This document shows, piece after piece, positions 8,079 through 15,691 of a stretch of 64,000 bases of DNA (position 1 is its first letter; each line of letters begins with the position of its first letter). This stretch comes from Thermincola carboxydiphila (GTDB lineage: Bacteria > Bacillota > Thermincolia > Thermincolales > UBA2595): assembly GCA_016841045.1 (NCBI GenBank), contig JAENZX010000001.1, positions 267,541 to 331,540 on the forward strand, written 5' to 3'. Below the pieces are notes generated by a model, which was not told the DNA's origin, made no database searches, and worked only from the letters and a program-made list of their open reading frames with translations. The translations under genes were made by a program, and so were the position numbers.

Positions 8079-9935
8079 TTAGACTTTATTGTTTTTATTC
8101 CGGGCTATTTCATCCGCTAATTCATTCAAATATGTCCATCTCTCCATCAGCTCGTCCAGTCTTTGTTCCAGCCTCTGCTGTTCATCCAGCAGCTGCTGAA
8201 GGCGGACAAAGTCACTCCCGGCTTCCTCTACTTGAGCTTTTATATCCTGTAATTCATCTTCCAGACCGGCAATAATATCGTCAATCTGCTCATATTCTCT
8301 TTGCTCGTTAAATGAAAATTTTAGCCGCCGGCTTTTGTTTTTCTCTTCAGTACCTTCAGATTTGCTGTGGCTAATCTGATCATTTCCAGCATTAAACTCA
8401 TTAAATAAGCCAGTCTTTCTGTTATTGGCATCTACCGCTGCCCTTGACCGGGCATTCTCTATATAATCTGAATAGCTGCCAAGGTATTTCTCTATATTCC
8501 CGTTACCGGTAAAAGCCAGAATTTTATCTGTAACCCGATCAAGAAAGTAACGGTCATGGGATACAGCTATTACTGCCCCTGGAAATTCATCAAGATAATC
8601 CTCTAGAATTGTTAGTGTCTGAATATCAAGGTCATTGGTAGGCTCGTCCAAAAGTAATACATTAGGAGCTTCCATCAACACCCTTAGTAAGAACAATCGC
8701 CTTCTTTCCCCACCGGAAATCTTTGAAACCGGAGTCCACTGCAGCTCTGAAGGAAACAAGAATCTCTCCAGCATTTGAGAAGCGCTGATAAGCTTACCAT
8801 CTGAGGTCGGAACAAATTCAGCCTGCTCTTTTATATACTCAATGACCCTCAGGTCTTGATTCATCTCTTTATTTTCCTGAGAAAAAACACCTACTTTTAC
8901 AGTAGGTCCGACGTCAACCCTGCCGCTGTCAGGCTCCAGCCTGCCTGCAATTATGTTAAGCAGTGTTGATTTCCCGGCACCATTTGGCCCAACAATACCT
9001 ATACGGTCATCTCTGGAAAAGGTTAAACTAAAATCATGGATCAATCTGCTTCCTGAAAAGCCCTTATTTATATTTTCCAGAGAAATTATTTTCTTACCAA
9101 GTCGGCTGGCTACCGCTGATATTTCTACGTTACCCTGGCTCTCCTGGGGTTTTTCCGAGGCCAGATTTTCAAATCGGTCAATTCTTGCCTTTTGCTTGGT
9201 AGTCCGGGCTTTTGCCCCCCTCTTAATCCATTTCAGTTCATTACGCAGGAGATTCAACCGTTTCAGCTCTGATGACCGCTCCTGTTCCTCCCGCTCCAGT
9301 TTTAATTCCAGGTATTTGCTATAATTGCCCTGGTATCCAAACAGCCGTCCTCTGTCCAGTTCAATTATGCGATTCACTACCCTGTCCAGGAAGTATCTAT
9401 CATGGGTTATCATAAGAAGTGCACCTTTGCGTCTGTTCAGGTACTTTTCCAACCAGGCAACAGTTTCATTATCGATATGGTTTGTTGGTTCATCAAGAAT
9501 CAACAGGTCAGCAGGATTAATTAATGCCGCTGCCAGAGCAACTCTTTTTCTCTGCCCCCCTGAAAGGGTCCCAACCCTGGCATCAAAATCAAATATCCCC
9601 AGTTTAGTCAGGATCGTTTTAGCTTCACTTTCAGCCTGCCATTCTTCCTCAGGAGGCGCAGAGCTCCCTCTAAACACCTGCTGCAAAACAGTAGCCTCAT
9701 CATCAAAAAGAGGGTTTTGCGGCAGGAATTCAATCCGTACCGTATTCCCTATAACCACCTGACCGCAATCAGGTTCTTCAATCCCGGCCAGAACTTTAAG
9801 GAAGGTGGATTTACCAGTTCCGTTAACACCAATGAGGCCAATTTTATCCCCTTCGGCAATACCGAACGATATATTGCCAAACAACTTCTTCATACCGTAG
9901 TCTTTAGCTATATTTTCAACTGATAATAAATTCAT
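8079..9935 (-). CDS. yfmR: ABC-F family ATPase with C-terminal coiled coil (YfmR/Uup-like)
   Basis: 618 residues from the ATG at 9935 (GGAG 5 nt upstream; a longer frame to 9956 lacks a better site). Two ABC domains show GVNGTGKST and GPNGAGKST Walker A, LSGGQ and ISGGE signatures and LDEPTNHID/LDEPTNDLD Walker B motifs. A ~60-residue C-terminal coiled coil (from about 540, rich in Glu/Gln/Leu) is the Uup/YfmR hallmark and contacts nucleic acid or ribosome in that family. It is the first gene of a unit with the 51-residue ORF. Confidence 0.9.
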   Translation of the reverse strand: MNLLSVENIAKDYGMKKLFGNISFGIAEGDKIGLIGVNGTGKSTFLKVLAGIEEPDCGQVVIGNTVRIEFLPQNPLFDDEATVLQQVFRGSSAPPEEEWQAESEAKTILTKLGIFDFDARVGTLSGGQRKRVALAAALINPADLLILDEPTNHIDNETVAWLEKYLNRRKGALLMITHDRYFLDRVVNRIIELDRGRLFGYQGNYSKYLELKLEREEQERSSELKRLNLLRNELKWIKRGAKARTTKQKARIDRFENLASEKPQESQGNVEISAVASRLGKKIISLENINKGFSGSRLIHDFSLTFSRDDRIGIVGPNGAGKSTLLNIIAGRLEPDSGRVDVGPTVKVGVFSQENKEMNQDLRVIEYIKEQAEFVPTSDGKLISASQMLERFLFPSELQWTPVSKISGGERRRLFLLRVLMEAPNVLLLDEPTNDLDIQTLTILEDYLDEFPGAVIAVSHDRYFLDRVTDKILAFTGNGNIEKYLGSYSDYIENARSRAAVDANNRKTGLFNEFNAGNDQISHSKSEGTEEKNKSRRLKFSFNEQREYEQIDDIIAGLEDELQDIKAQVEEAGSDFVRLQQLLDEQQRLEQRLDELMERWTYLNELADEIARNKNNKV

Positions 9936-10007
9936 AGTTTCTCCATCCCTTTGCACTTCACTGCTTCTTATTATACAACAGGAACAGGAATAAAATCACC
10001 CCTAAAC

Positions 10008-10466
10008 AAAGGGAATGTCCATAGTATGGGGCGTTCCTTTTTTTCAACCTTGCCAAACTGAGTGCCGGGGAATCCGGCGAGGCATTGCGCCAATTTTCCG
10101 CACCTGCGTCGGAGGAATCTAACCTTGCTCCTGGCGAAGTCACAGACTAAACCGCCCAATTCGGCGTCCTACCTCAGGGGCGGCTCCGCCATCCGTGGCT
10201 CCGGTCTGTGACTTCGCTTAGCGGAGGCTTCGGTAAGATTCCTCACGACGCCGGTGCAAGGAAATATTTGCGCAACACCCCGCCAGATTCCCGGACTTAT
10301 TCGCAAGGTCAATAAAAAATCCTGGGCAAGCACCCCACGTACCTATGGGCGGGATGGCGGCCGGCAACCATTCAGCGGGCGTGACAAAAAGCCCCCTGAA
10401 TTTCTTTTACAAAAATTAGAGGGGGCGGTTCAATATAAGGTTTGAACTTATGGGACGCTCCCTTAT
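10008..10466. mobile_element. MITE-like long imperfect inverted repeat, non-coding
   Basis: The stretch between yfmR and the polyferredoxin gene is visibly more GC rich than its neighbours and folds on itself. A perfect 14-bp inverted repeat, GCGAAGTCACAGAC (10134-10147) and GTCTGTGACTTCGC (10204-10217), marks the centre. Outside it the arms remain related: the complement of about 10040-10128 resembles about 10232-10320 (shared AAGATTCCTC, GACGCC/AGGTGC and GCAAGGT blocks). The left end carries the hairpin GGGAATGTCC/GGGGCGTTCC (10011-10037); the right end is TATGGGACGCTCCC. Such ends recall REP-type hairpins of IS200-like tyrosine transposases. No transposase ORF is present. A 63-residue ORF inside shows no protein-like features. 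Confidence 0.65.
10391..10426 (+). repeat. Strong hairpin within the inverted-repeat element
   Basis: GCCCCCT (10391-10397) and AGGGGGC (10420-10426) form a 7-bp GC stem extended by AATTT/AAATT. It lies in the right arm; it lacks a T-run on the plus strand, so it is not called a terminator. Confidence 0.6.
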
Positions 10467-10702
10467 CAACTCACCTATGAATCTACTACCCCTTCAAATA
10501 AGTAGACCCTGTTTTTATCCTACGTTATGGTTACTTTGGGGATAACATAGTTTCAATTGATAGAAAGCCTTAGTTTGGGAGACCTCTAACTCTCTGCGTA
10601 CTTTGCGTCCTCTCTCTTTTGCCCTGAATGAATCTATTCATCTTTGCGTTTAATTTTTTTTTGCTTTCTTTTGAAAACTGGCTAACGTTACTAGATGAGG
10701 CA
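10467..10702. other. Intergenic sequence with nothing recognisable
   Basis: The stretch between the inverted-repeat element and the end of the polyferredoxin gene shows no ORF with a ribosome site, no convincing terminator and no RNA motif. Confidence 0.5.
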
Positions 10703-11767
10703 CTAGAATCCCCTGCTTGGCAACATGTTGTACAGCATCTGATAATCATACAGTGTCGCAGTCGACTCCCAGTAACCGGTTACCTTTGCCAGGACAATCA
10801 AACCGAAAAATGCCACTAAAAATCCGGCAGAAAAGATTAAGGGTTTAACCGGAATAATTCCCAAAAACTTAAACTCCAGTGTATTTGCCTTCGGGCACTC
10901 AGCAACACAGGAGGCGCAGCCGGTGCACTCTGTAGAAATAACAAGGCTTTTTTTACCCTGTACATTAACCTTGCTGGGGCAAACTTTGTTACAGCGACCA
11001 CAGTTAATACATGTTTCACTGTTCTTTTTCAAAACAAAGGGACTGAAAACACCAAGCAAACCAACTAATGCACCATATGGGCAAAGATACCTGCACCAGA
11101 AGTTCTTAAACAAAAATGATAACAGCATTAAGACTCCAATAAAAGCGAGACTTCTTGTACCCAGGTTTAAAAATAATTCAAACATCTTAACGTCGGAAAC
11201 AGTATAATAAGGGAGCTGCATAAAAGATGCAGCATATTCAGCAGGCAGGAAGATAAAAGCTCTTATCACATATAGAAATAAGGCATACTTTAGAATTAAC
11301 AGCGGAATATCAAGCCATTTGGGAATATTAAAGTTTCGGCCCATCAGCTTTTTACCCAGTTTACCAAGGTACTCCGATAGTGTTCCAATGGGACAGATCC
11401 ATGAGCATAAAGCTCTCCTAAATATCCAGCCTGTCAGCAATACAATAAGCAGGATAACCAATCCAGCCGGGTGAACAGGGTCGATTTCCCCTGTAACAAA
11501 CATAGCTTTAAAAGCAACTATTGCTGCAATGGGCAGAAAACCTTCGACAACAGCCGGACGTTCGGGAGCGAAACTAGTATAGCCTTGGACTGCTTCATAA
11601 AAACCATAAAACTGCCAGGCTGCGAACAGCATTACTGCAACCACATAAATCTGAATAACCAAACGCAGTGATATATTTCTTCTGATAAAATTTTTTAGCC
11701 CACTTTCCGGCTCCTTAATTTCCGGGGCTATTAATTCTTCTTCCGTATCAGCTATTTTCATTTCCAC
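10703..11767 (-). CDS. Membrane 4Fe-4S polyferredoxin (NapH/YccM-like)
   Basis: 354 residues. About five membrane segments are interleaved with cysteine motifs: CSWICP near residue 121 and CRYLCPYGA near 229 (the CxxxCP pairs of the NapH/NosR/RdxA type), then two soluble 4Fe-4S clusters CINCGRCNKVCP and CTGCASCVAECP at about 257-300, and a final membrane helix. Such proteins pass electrons between a quinone pool or ferredoxin and a periplasmic or cytoplasmic partner; the partner is not encoded nearby. The TetR-family gene lies 27 bp upstream in the same direction, so it is likely its regulator and co-transcribed. Confidence 0.88.
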   Translation of the reverse strand: MEMKIADTEEELIAPEIKEPESGLKNFIRRNISLRLVIQIYVVAVMLFAAWQFYGFYEAVQGYTSFAPERPAVVEGFLPIAAIVAFKAMFVTGEIDPVHPAGLVILLIVLLTGWIFRRALCSWICPIGTLSEYLGKLGKKLMGRNFNIPKWLDIPLLILKYALFLYVIRAFIFLPAEYAASFMQLPYYTVSDVKMFELFLNLGTRSLAFIGVLMLLSFLFKNFWCRYLCPYGALVGLLGVFSPFVLKKNSETCINCGRCNKVCPSKVNVQGKKSLVISTECTGCASCVAECPKANTLEFKFLGIIPVKPLIFSAGFLVAFFGLIVLAKVTGYWESTATLYDYQMLYNMLPSRGF

Positions 11768-11794
11768 TGGGCCTCATTCCTTTCCATTTCTTTG

Positions 11795-12400
11795 TTAGTC
11801 TCTTTTGGTGAATACTCCTTCAAAGAGAATCTTAAGCTTAAATTTAAGGTTTTCACTAAATGAAATACCGGTATTACCGCTTACCACGGAAGACTGCAAA
11901 ATCCCAAAAATCATTTCAGCAACCACTTCGCCTGGAATATCATTTCTGAATTGGCCTTTTTCCTGCCCCAGCTTATAGACATCAGCAAATATATCTCCAA
12001 AAACATTGTTGTGGGGTGGGATTTCTACAGTGCTCTGGCCTGTCCTTCTAAGCTGCATAAATAGTCCCATTAAATAACGGTTTTCTTCAAACACTTTACC
12101 AATTGAGAGGAGAATTTTTGAGATTAACTCCGAAGGCGGACCCGTGGGTTTTTCTTTTAATTTTTCTATCAAAAGTTGTGCTTCAGAAATTTTTTCACTA
12201 ATACAGTATGTCACCAGGTCTTCCTTGGACTGAAAATAGTTATAGAATGTTCCAGTTCCAAGGTCGGCTTCTTCCATGATTTCTACAATAGTTGTTTCAT
12301 TGAAGCCCTTTTCCACAAAAACCTTTAGGGCCGAATTAATAATCCTGTCTCTGACTTCGGATTTTTTTCGTTCCCGGCGTCCTGCAGTTCCATTTGCCAC
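11795..12400 (-). CDS. TetR-family transcriptional regulator
   Basis: 201 residues from a GTG at 12400 preceded by GGGAGGGGTGAACA. The N-terminal helix-turn-helix (about 14-60: ALKVFVEKGFNETTIVEIM then GTGTFYNYFQSKEDL) is typical TetR; the C-terminal ligand domain is not assignable. Located upstream of the polyferredoxin gene in one apparent unit, with a palindrome at 12435-12455 that could be its operator. Confidence 0.9.
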   Translation of the reverse strand: MANGTAGRRERKKSEVRDRIINSALKVFVEKGFNETTIVEIMEEADLGTGTFYNYFQSKEDLVTYCISEKISEAQLLIEKLKEKPTGPPSELISKILLSIGKVFEENRYLMGLFMQLRRTGQSTVEIPPHNNVFGDIFADVYKLGQEKGQFRNDIPGEVVAEMIFGILQSSVVSGNTGISFSENLKFKLKILFEGVFTKRD

Positions 12401-12434
12401 TGTTCACCCCTCCCGCATCAATGAACAATATTCT

Positions 12435-12455
12435 AAAATGAATTTTATTCATTTT
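12435..12455. promoter_or_regulatory. Candidate TetR operator
   Basis: A perfect 9-bp inverted repeat AAAATGAAT/ATTCATTTT with a 3-bp spacer, 35 bp upstream of the TetR start. Position and symmetry suit autoregulation. Confidence 0.55.
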
Positions 12456-12543
12456 TTATTTTAATCCCCAGTGCGTCTTTTGTAAATAGTTTCACAAATT
12501 ATAATCCGGTATCACTACAAATAAAAAATGGATATTCAAAAGC

Positions 12544-12583
12544 AAAAAAGCAGGTTAGCGAATATTTTTTCCCTAAACCTGCT
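12544..12583 (-). terminator. Intrinsic terminator of the DEAD-box gene
   Basis: Reading the minus strand, AGCAGGTT and AACCTGCT form an 8-bp stem followed by TTTTTTGCTTTT. Confidence 0.75.
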
Positions 12584-12599
12584 CTTTCTTTAAAGGGAC

Positions 12600-13973
12600 T
12601 TACGCCCTTTTACTTTTTTTTGTATCCCGGCCTGTTCCCTTGCCTGCTTTCCTCGCCCCTTCCTTTTCGGGTCCCTTTGCAATCTTTTGAATCCCTTCCC
12701 CGGCTTTAGCCCTACCAGCTTTCTTCATAGCTTCCCTGGCAGCTTTCTTTTTCGCATTGGGGCCGGTAAACTTCTTGACAGCCTTTTTGCGGCCATTCAC
12801 AGATTTCTCTTCATCACGGGTTTTGTCCCCTCTGCGACTAGCCGGTTTCTCCTGTATACTACCGTTTTTAATAACCATTTCTATAATGGGCAGACCCAGC
12901 CTTGCCTCAAAGAACCTTAACTTATCTTGATCTGCAGCAGTGATTATATTTATGGCGGTACCGGTATCCCCCATCCTGCCGGTGCGCCCTACACGGTGAA
13001 TGTATTGGTCCACATTAATGGGAAGATCGAAGTTAAAAATATGAGTAACTCCTTCTATATCCAGTCCCCGCGAAGCTATATCAGTAGCTACAAGAATCTG
13101 TGCTTCTGCTTCTCTAAAACGCTGCATCACCTGTTTGCGGCGCCCCCGCTGCAAATCCCCGTAAAGTCCTTCAGCATCAACCCCGGACTGGCGCAGCTGG
13201 GTTACCAGGTCATCCACCTGTTCCTTTTTTCTCACAAAGACTATACCCAAATAGGGGTTGTACAACCTCACCAAATCAAGGAGCAGATCTTCCTTGCCAT
13301 TATTACGGGCTCTAAAATACACATTCTGAATAGTGGAAACAGCTTCCCCTGGGTTAATCTCAATACGGAAGGGACGGTTCATAAAATCATTGACCATTCC
13401 TACCACTTTAGGCGGCAGTGTAGCCGCAAATAACAATATTTGTGCATCTTTTTTTATCTTTTGAATAATTTGTTCAATGTCTTCCCTAAAACCCATCTCC
13501 AGCATTGTATCCGCTTCATCTAATACCAGGACTTTAGCAGTATAAGAAGTAAGTTTTTCCTGGTTAACCAACTCCACGACCCTGCCGGGAGTCCCAACAA
13601 TTATCTGCGGGTTTCGTCTCAGTTTCTGAATCTGGCGATTGATATCCACTCCACCCTGAATTAATACTACGTCTATTCCTGTATCCTCAGTTAAATGGCC
13701 GACAACTTCCGCAATCTGGCGCGTTAATTCTCTGGTAGGCCCTAAAATTAATACCTGCAATTCCCGCCTTGCTATTTCAATCTTCTGCAGCACTGGCAGC
13801 ACATATGCCAATGTCTTGCCTGTGCCGGTCTGTGACTGACCAACTACATCCCTTCCCTTTATGATAGCTGGGATTGCCTGTTGCTGCACAGGCGTAGGTT
13901 TGGCAATACCCATCTTGTGCAGACCAGCAAGAAGGAAATCGCGCAGTTCAAATTGTTTAAATGACTGATTCAT
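12600..13973 (-). CDS. DEAD-box RNA helicase with basic C-terminal tail
   Basis: 457 residues, CshA/DeaD-like. Visible motifs: Q motif (F-x-PTPVQ), Walker A QTGTGKT at 48-54, PTRELT, TPGR, DEAD at 152-155, an AAT variant of motif III (usually SAT), and HRVGRTGRMG. After about residue 375 the protein ends in a ~80-residue Lys/Arg/Gly-rich tail, a common RNA-binding extension. The family unwinds RNA in ribosome assembly, decay or cold adaptation. ATG at 13973 follows GGAGATTATA. Confidence 0.92.
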   Translation of the reverse strand: MNQSFKQFELRDFLLAGLHKMGIAKPTPVQQQAIPAIIKGRDVVGQSQTGTGKTLAYVLPVLQKIEIARRELQVLILGPTRELTRQIAEVVGHLTEDTGIDVVLIQGGVDINRQIQKLRRNPQIIVGTPGRVVELVNQEKLTSYTAKVLVLDEADTMLEMGFREDIEQIIQKIKKDAQILLFAATLPPKVVGMVNDFMNRPFRIEINPGEAVSTIQNVYFRARNNGKEDLLLDLVRLYNPYLGIVFVRKKEQVDDLVTQLRQSGVDAEGLYGDLQRGRRKQVMQRFREAEAQILVATDIASRGLDIEGVTHIFNFDLPINVDQYIHRVGRTGRMGDTGTAINIITAADQDKLRFFEARLGLPIIEMVIKNGSIQEKPASRRGDKTRDEEKSVNGRKKAVKKFTGPNAKKKAAREAMKKAGRAKAGEGIQKIAKGPEKEGARKAGKGTGRDTKKSKRA

Positions 13974-14057
13974 TATAATCTCCTTTGTATCCGATAGTGA
14001 CGTACTCTCTCAACCGTCATTGGTATATATTATACAACAGAATCAAGGAGAATAAAA

Positions 14058-14795
14058 ATGCACCGCTTTAGACAGCAGCTAACACCTCCTGACGGATTAA
14101 AAAATATATTAATAAAAAATACAGGTTTGTTAATTCCAAAGGGGTGTATATATGCCGTGAATATTAAAAGAAAGGGATTTCGGAATGTAAAGGGGAACAA
14201 TAAAACCCAAGCAGTTCAGGAAGGGTTAGAATTATTACATGAAATCTACAATAGTCAAAATAAGACCGAGCCTGTGAAACCAAAGAATGGGGATGTTCTT
14301 GGGTTAAGGAGAACACAGGGTTTAATAGGGAATCTATACGAACATTACGGTGTTTATACCGATAATCATACAGTAATACACTACACTTCCCGAACACCGG
14401 GTTTCACCATGGATTTTGAGATTATGGAGACATCCTTTAAAGACTTTATAAAATCCGAAAAAGAATTCTTTATACTTAATTTTGACCATCTTAAAAAACC
14501 GGTTAAATCAAAACCAATTCCCGCTTACGAGGCTAATCATATCACGTACTCAGATAGCTGGGACATTTTAAGGGCAATACTGGAAATGAGAGAGATGCTT
14601 CATAAATCGCAAATGAAAATATATTCTCCCGAAAAAACTGTTAAAAGAGCCAGAAGCAGATTGGGAGAAAAAGAGTATAATCTTTTGCTTAATAACTGTG
14701 AACACTTTGCAATCTGGTGCAAAACCGGATTGAGCAAAAGTTATCAAATTGAAAACCTACTGAAAGTGTTAAAACCTGAAAAAGGTTTTCTATAA
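14058..14795 (+). CDS. LRAT-domain (NlpC/P60 superfamily) protein
   Basis: 245 residues, AAGGAG 8 nt before the ATG. The LRAT signature is present: His96 in YEHYGVY, a second His at 108 (VIHYT) and the NNCEHF motif with catalytic-type Cys214. LRAT proteins are circularly permuted papain-fold thiol enzymes, often acyltransferases or phospholipases. An insert of ~75 residues separates the His and Cys parts and the first ~75 residues have no clear domain. No signal peptide, so probably cytoplasmic. Lipid-acyl substrate is inferred only from the family. Confidence 0.82.
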   Translation: MHRFRQQLTPPDGLKNILIKNTGLLIPKGCIYAVNIKRKGFRNVKGNNKTQAVQEGLELLHEIYNSQNKTEPVKPKNGDVLGLRRTQGLIGNLYEHYGVYTDNHTVIHYTSRTPGFTMDFEIMETSFKDFIKSEKEFFILNFDHLKKPVKSKPIPAYEANHITYSDSWDILRAILEMREMLHKSQMKIYSPEKTVKRARSRLGEKEYNLLLNNCEHFAIWCKTGLSKSYQIENLLKVLKPEKGFL

Positions 14796-14901
14796 TAACC
14801 CAGCATAATTGGGCAGTATGCCGAAATAATTCTTACGAAAATTGGAACACTTTAGATATGCGATTCAGTTTTGTTTATTACCTTGTTTGGGAGTGAAACG
14901 C

Positions 14902-15636
14902 TTGTTACAAATCTCAGAGCTTAGTCAGGCAATACTTAATTCTCTCATTGTCTTTGTCCTGCTTATAATATTGGCCCGGATAATAGGAAAGAAATTATTG
15001 GCTCAAATGACATTTTTTGACTTCGTCATCGGGATCACCATTGGTACAATTGGTGGTGCTTTTGTCACGACCGAAGTAAAAGGTTATTACGTACTTATAA
15101 GTCCAATTTTCTTAACACTGCTGGTACTTCTTACAGGTTACTTATCATTGAGAAGTGTACCGGCACGTAAATTCATTGAAGGTGAACCTTTGGTTATAAT
15201 ACAGAATGGTAAAATATATGAGAAAAACATGCGTAAAATAAGATACAATGTTGATGACCTATTAATGCAATTGCGCGAAAAAGGAGTATTTAATATGTCT
15301 CAGGTGGAGTTCGCCATTATTGAACCCCATGGACAATTAAGTGTTTTGAAAAAAAGTCAGTTCCTGCCTGTGACCCCGGGGGATTTAAATATTCCTACGA
15401 AATACCAGGGGGTATCATCAGAGATTATCAGAGACGGGAAAATAGTTGAGCAAAATCTAAAGCAGAACAGCCTTTCTCACGAATGGCTTTATAACGAGCT
15501 TGCCGCCAGAAACATCAGAAACATCCGCAATGTATTTTTAGCTTCATTATCAACTGACGGCAACCTATATGTTGACCTTCGCGATGACAATCCGGAATAT
15601 ATCCAGGAAATCGAAGATGACGATTCCGTGATATGA
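14902..15636 (+). CDS. DUF421 (YetF/YkjA-like) membrane protein
   Basis: 244 residues from a TTG at 14902, chosen because GGGAG lies 8 nt upstream and because it gives the family-like start MLQISELSQAILN; a GTG at 14893 and a TTG at 14842 lack a good site. Three N-terminal membrane segments with RIIGKKLLAQMTFFDFVIGI, then two cytoplasmic repeats (from about 90) with EGEPLVIIQNGKI and the partner motif QGVSSEIIRDGKI. YetF-type proteins occur widely in spore formers and have been tied to spore membrane properties; the biochemical function is not assigned here. Confidence 0.85.
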   Translation: MLQISELSQAILNSLIVFVLLIILARIIGKKLLAQMTFFDFVIGITIGTIGGAFVTTEVKGYYVLISPIFLTLLVLLTGYLSLRSVPARKFIEGEPLVIIQNGKIYEKNMRKIRYNVDDLLMQLREKGVFNMSQVEFAIIEPHGQLSVLKKSQFLPVTPGDLNIPTKYQGVSSEIIRDGKIVEQNLKQNSLSHEWLYNELAARNIRNIRNVFLASLSTDGNLYVDLRDDNPEYIQEIEDDDSVI

Positions 15637-15691
15637 TTTTCTGATGATTTCCATGATATGATTTTCAAATGAGTCTATTAAACTGAATCTT

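Noticed and set aside
8953-9762. Two long ORFs antisense to the yfmR-like ABC-F gene
   Set aside because: They mirror the conserved ATPase sequence on the other strand and have no ribosome site.
10254-10445. A 63-residue ORF inside the inverted-repeat element
   Set aside because: No ribosome site, no protein-like composition, and the sequence is explained by the folded repeat arms.
15615-15672. Direct repeats of TGATATGATTTTC after the DUF421 gene
   Set aside because: Two short imperfect copies over the stop codon; no associated structure.
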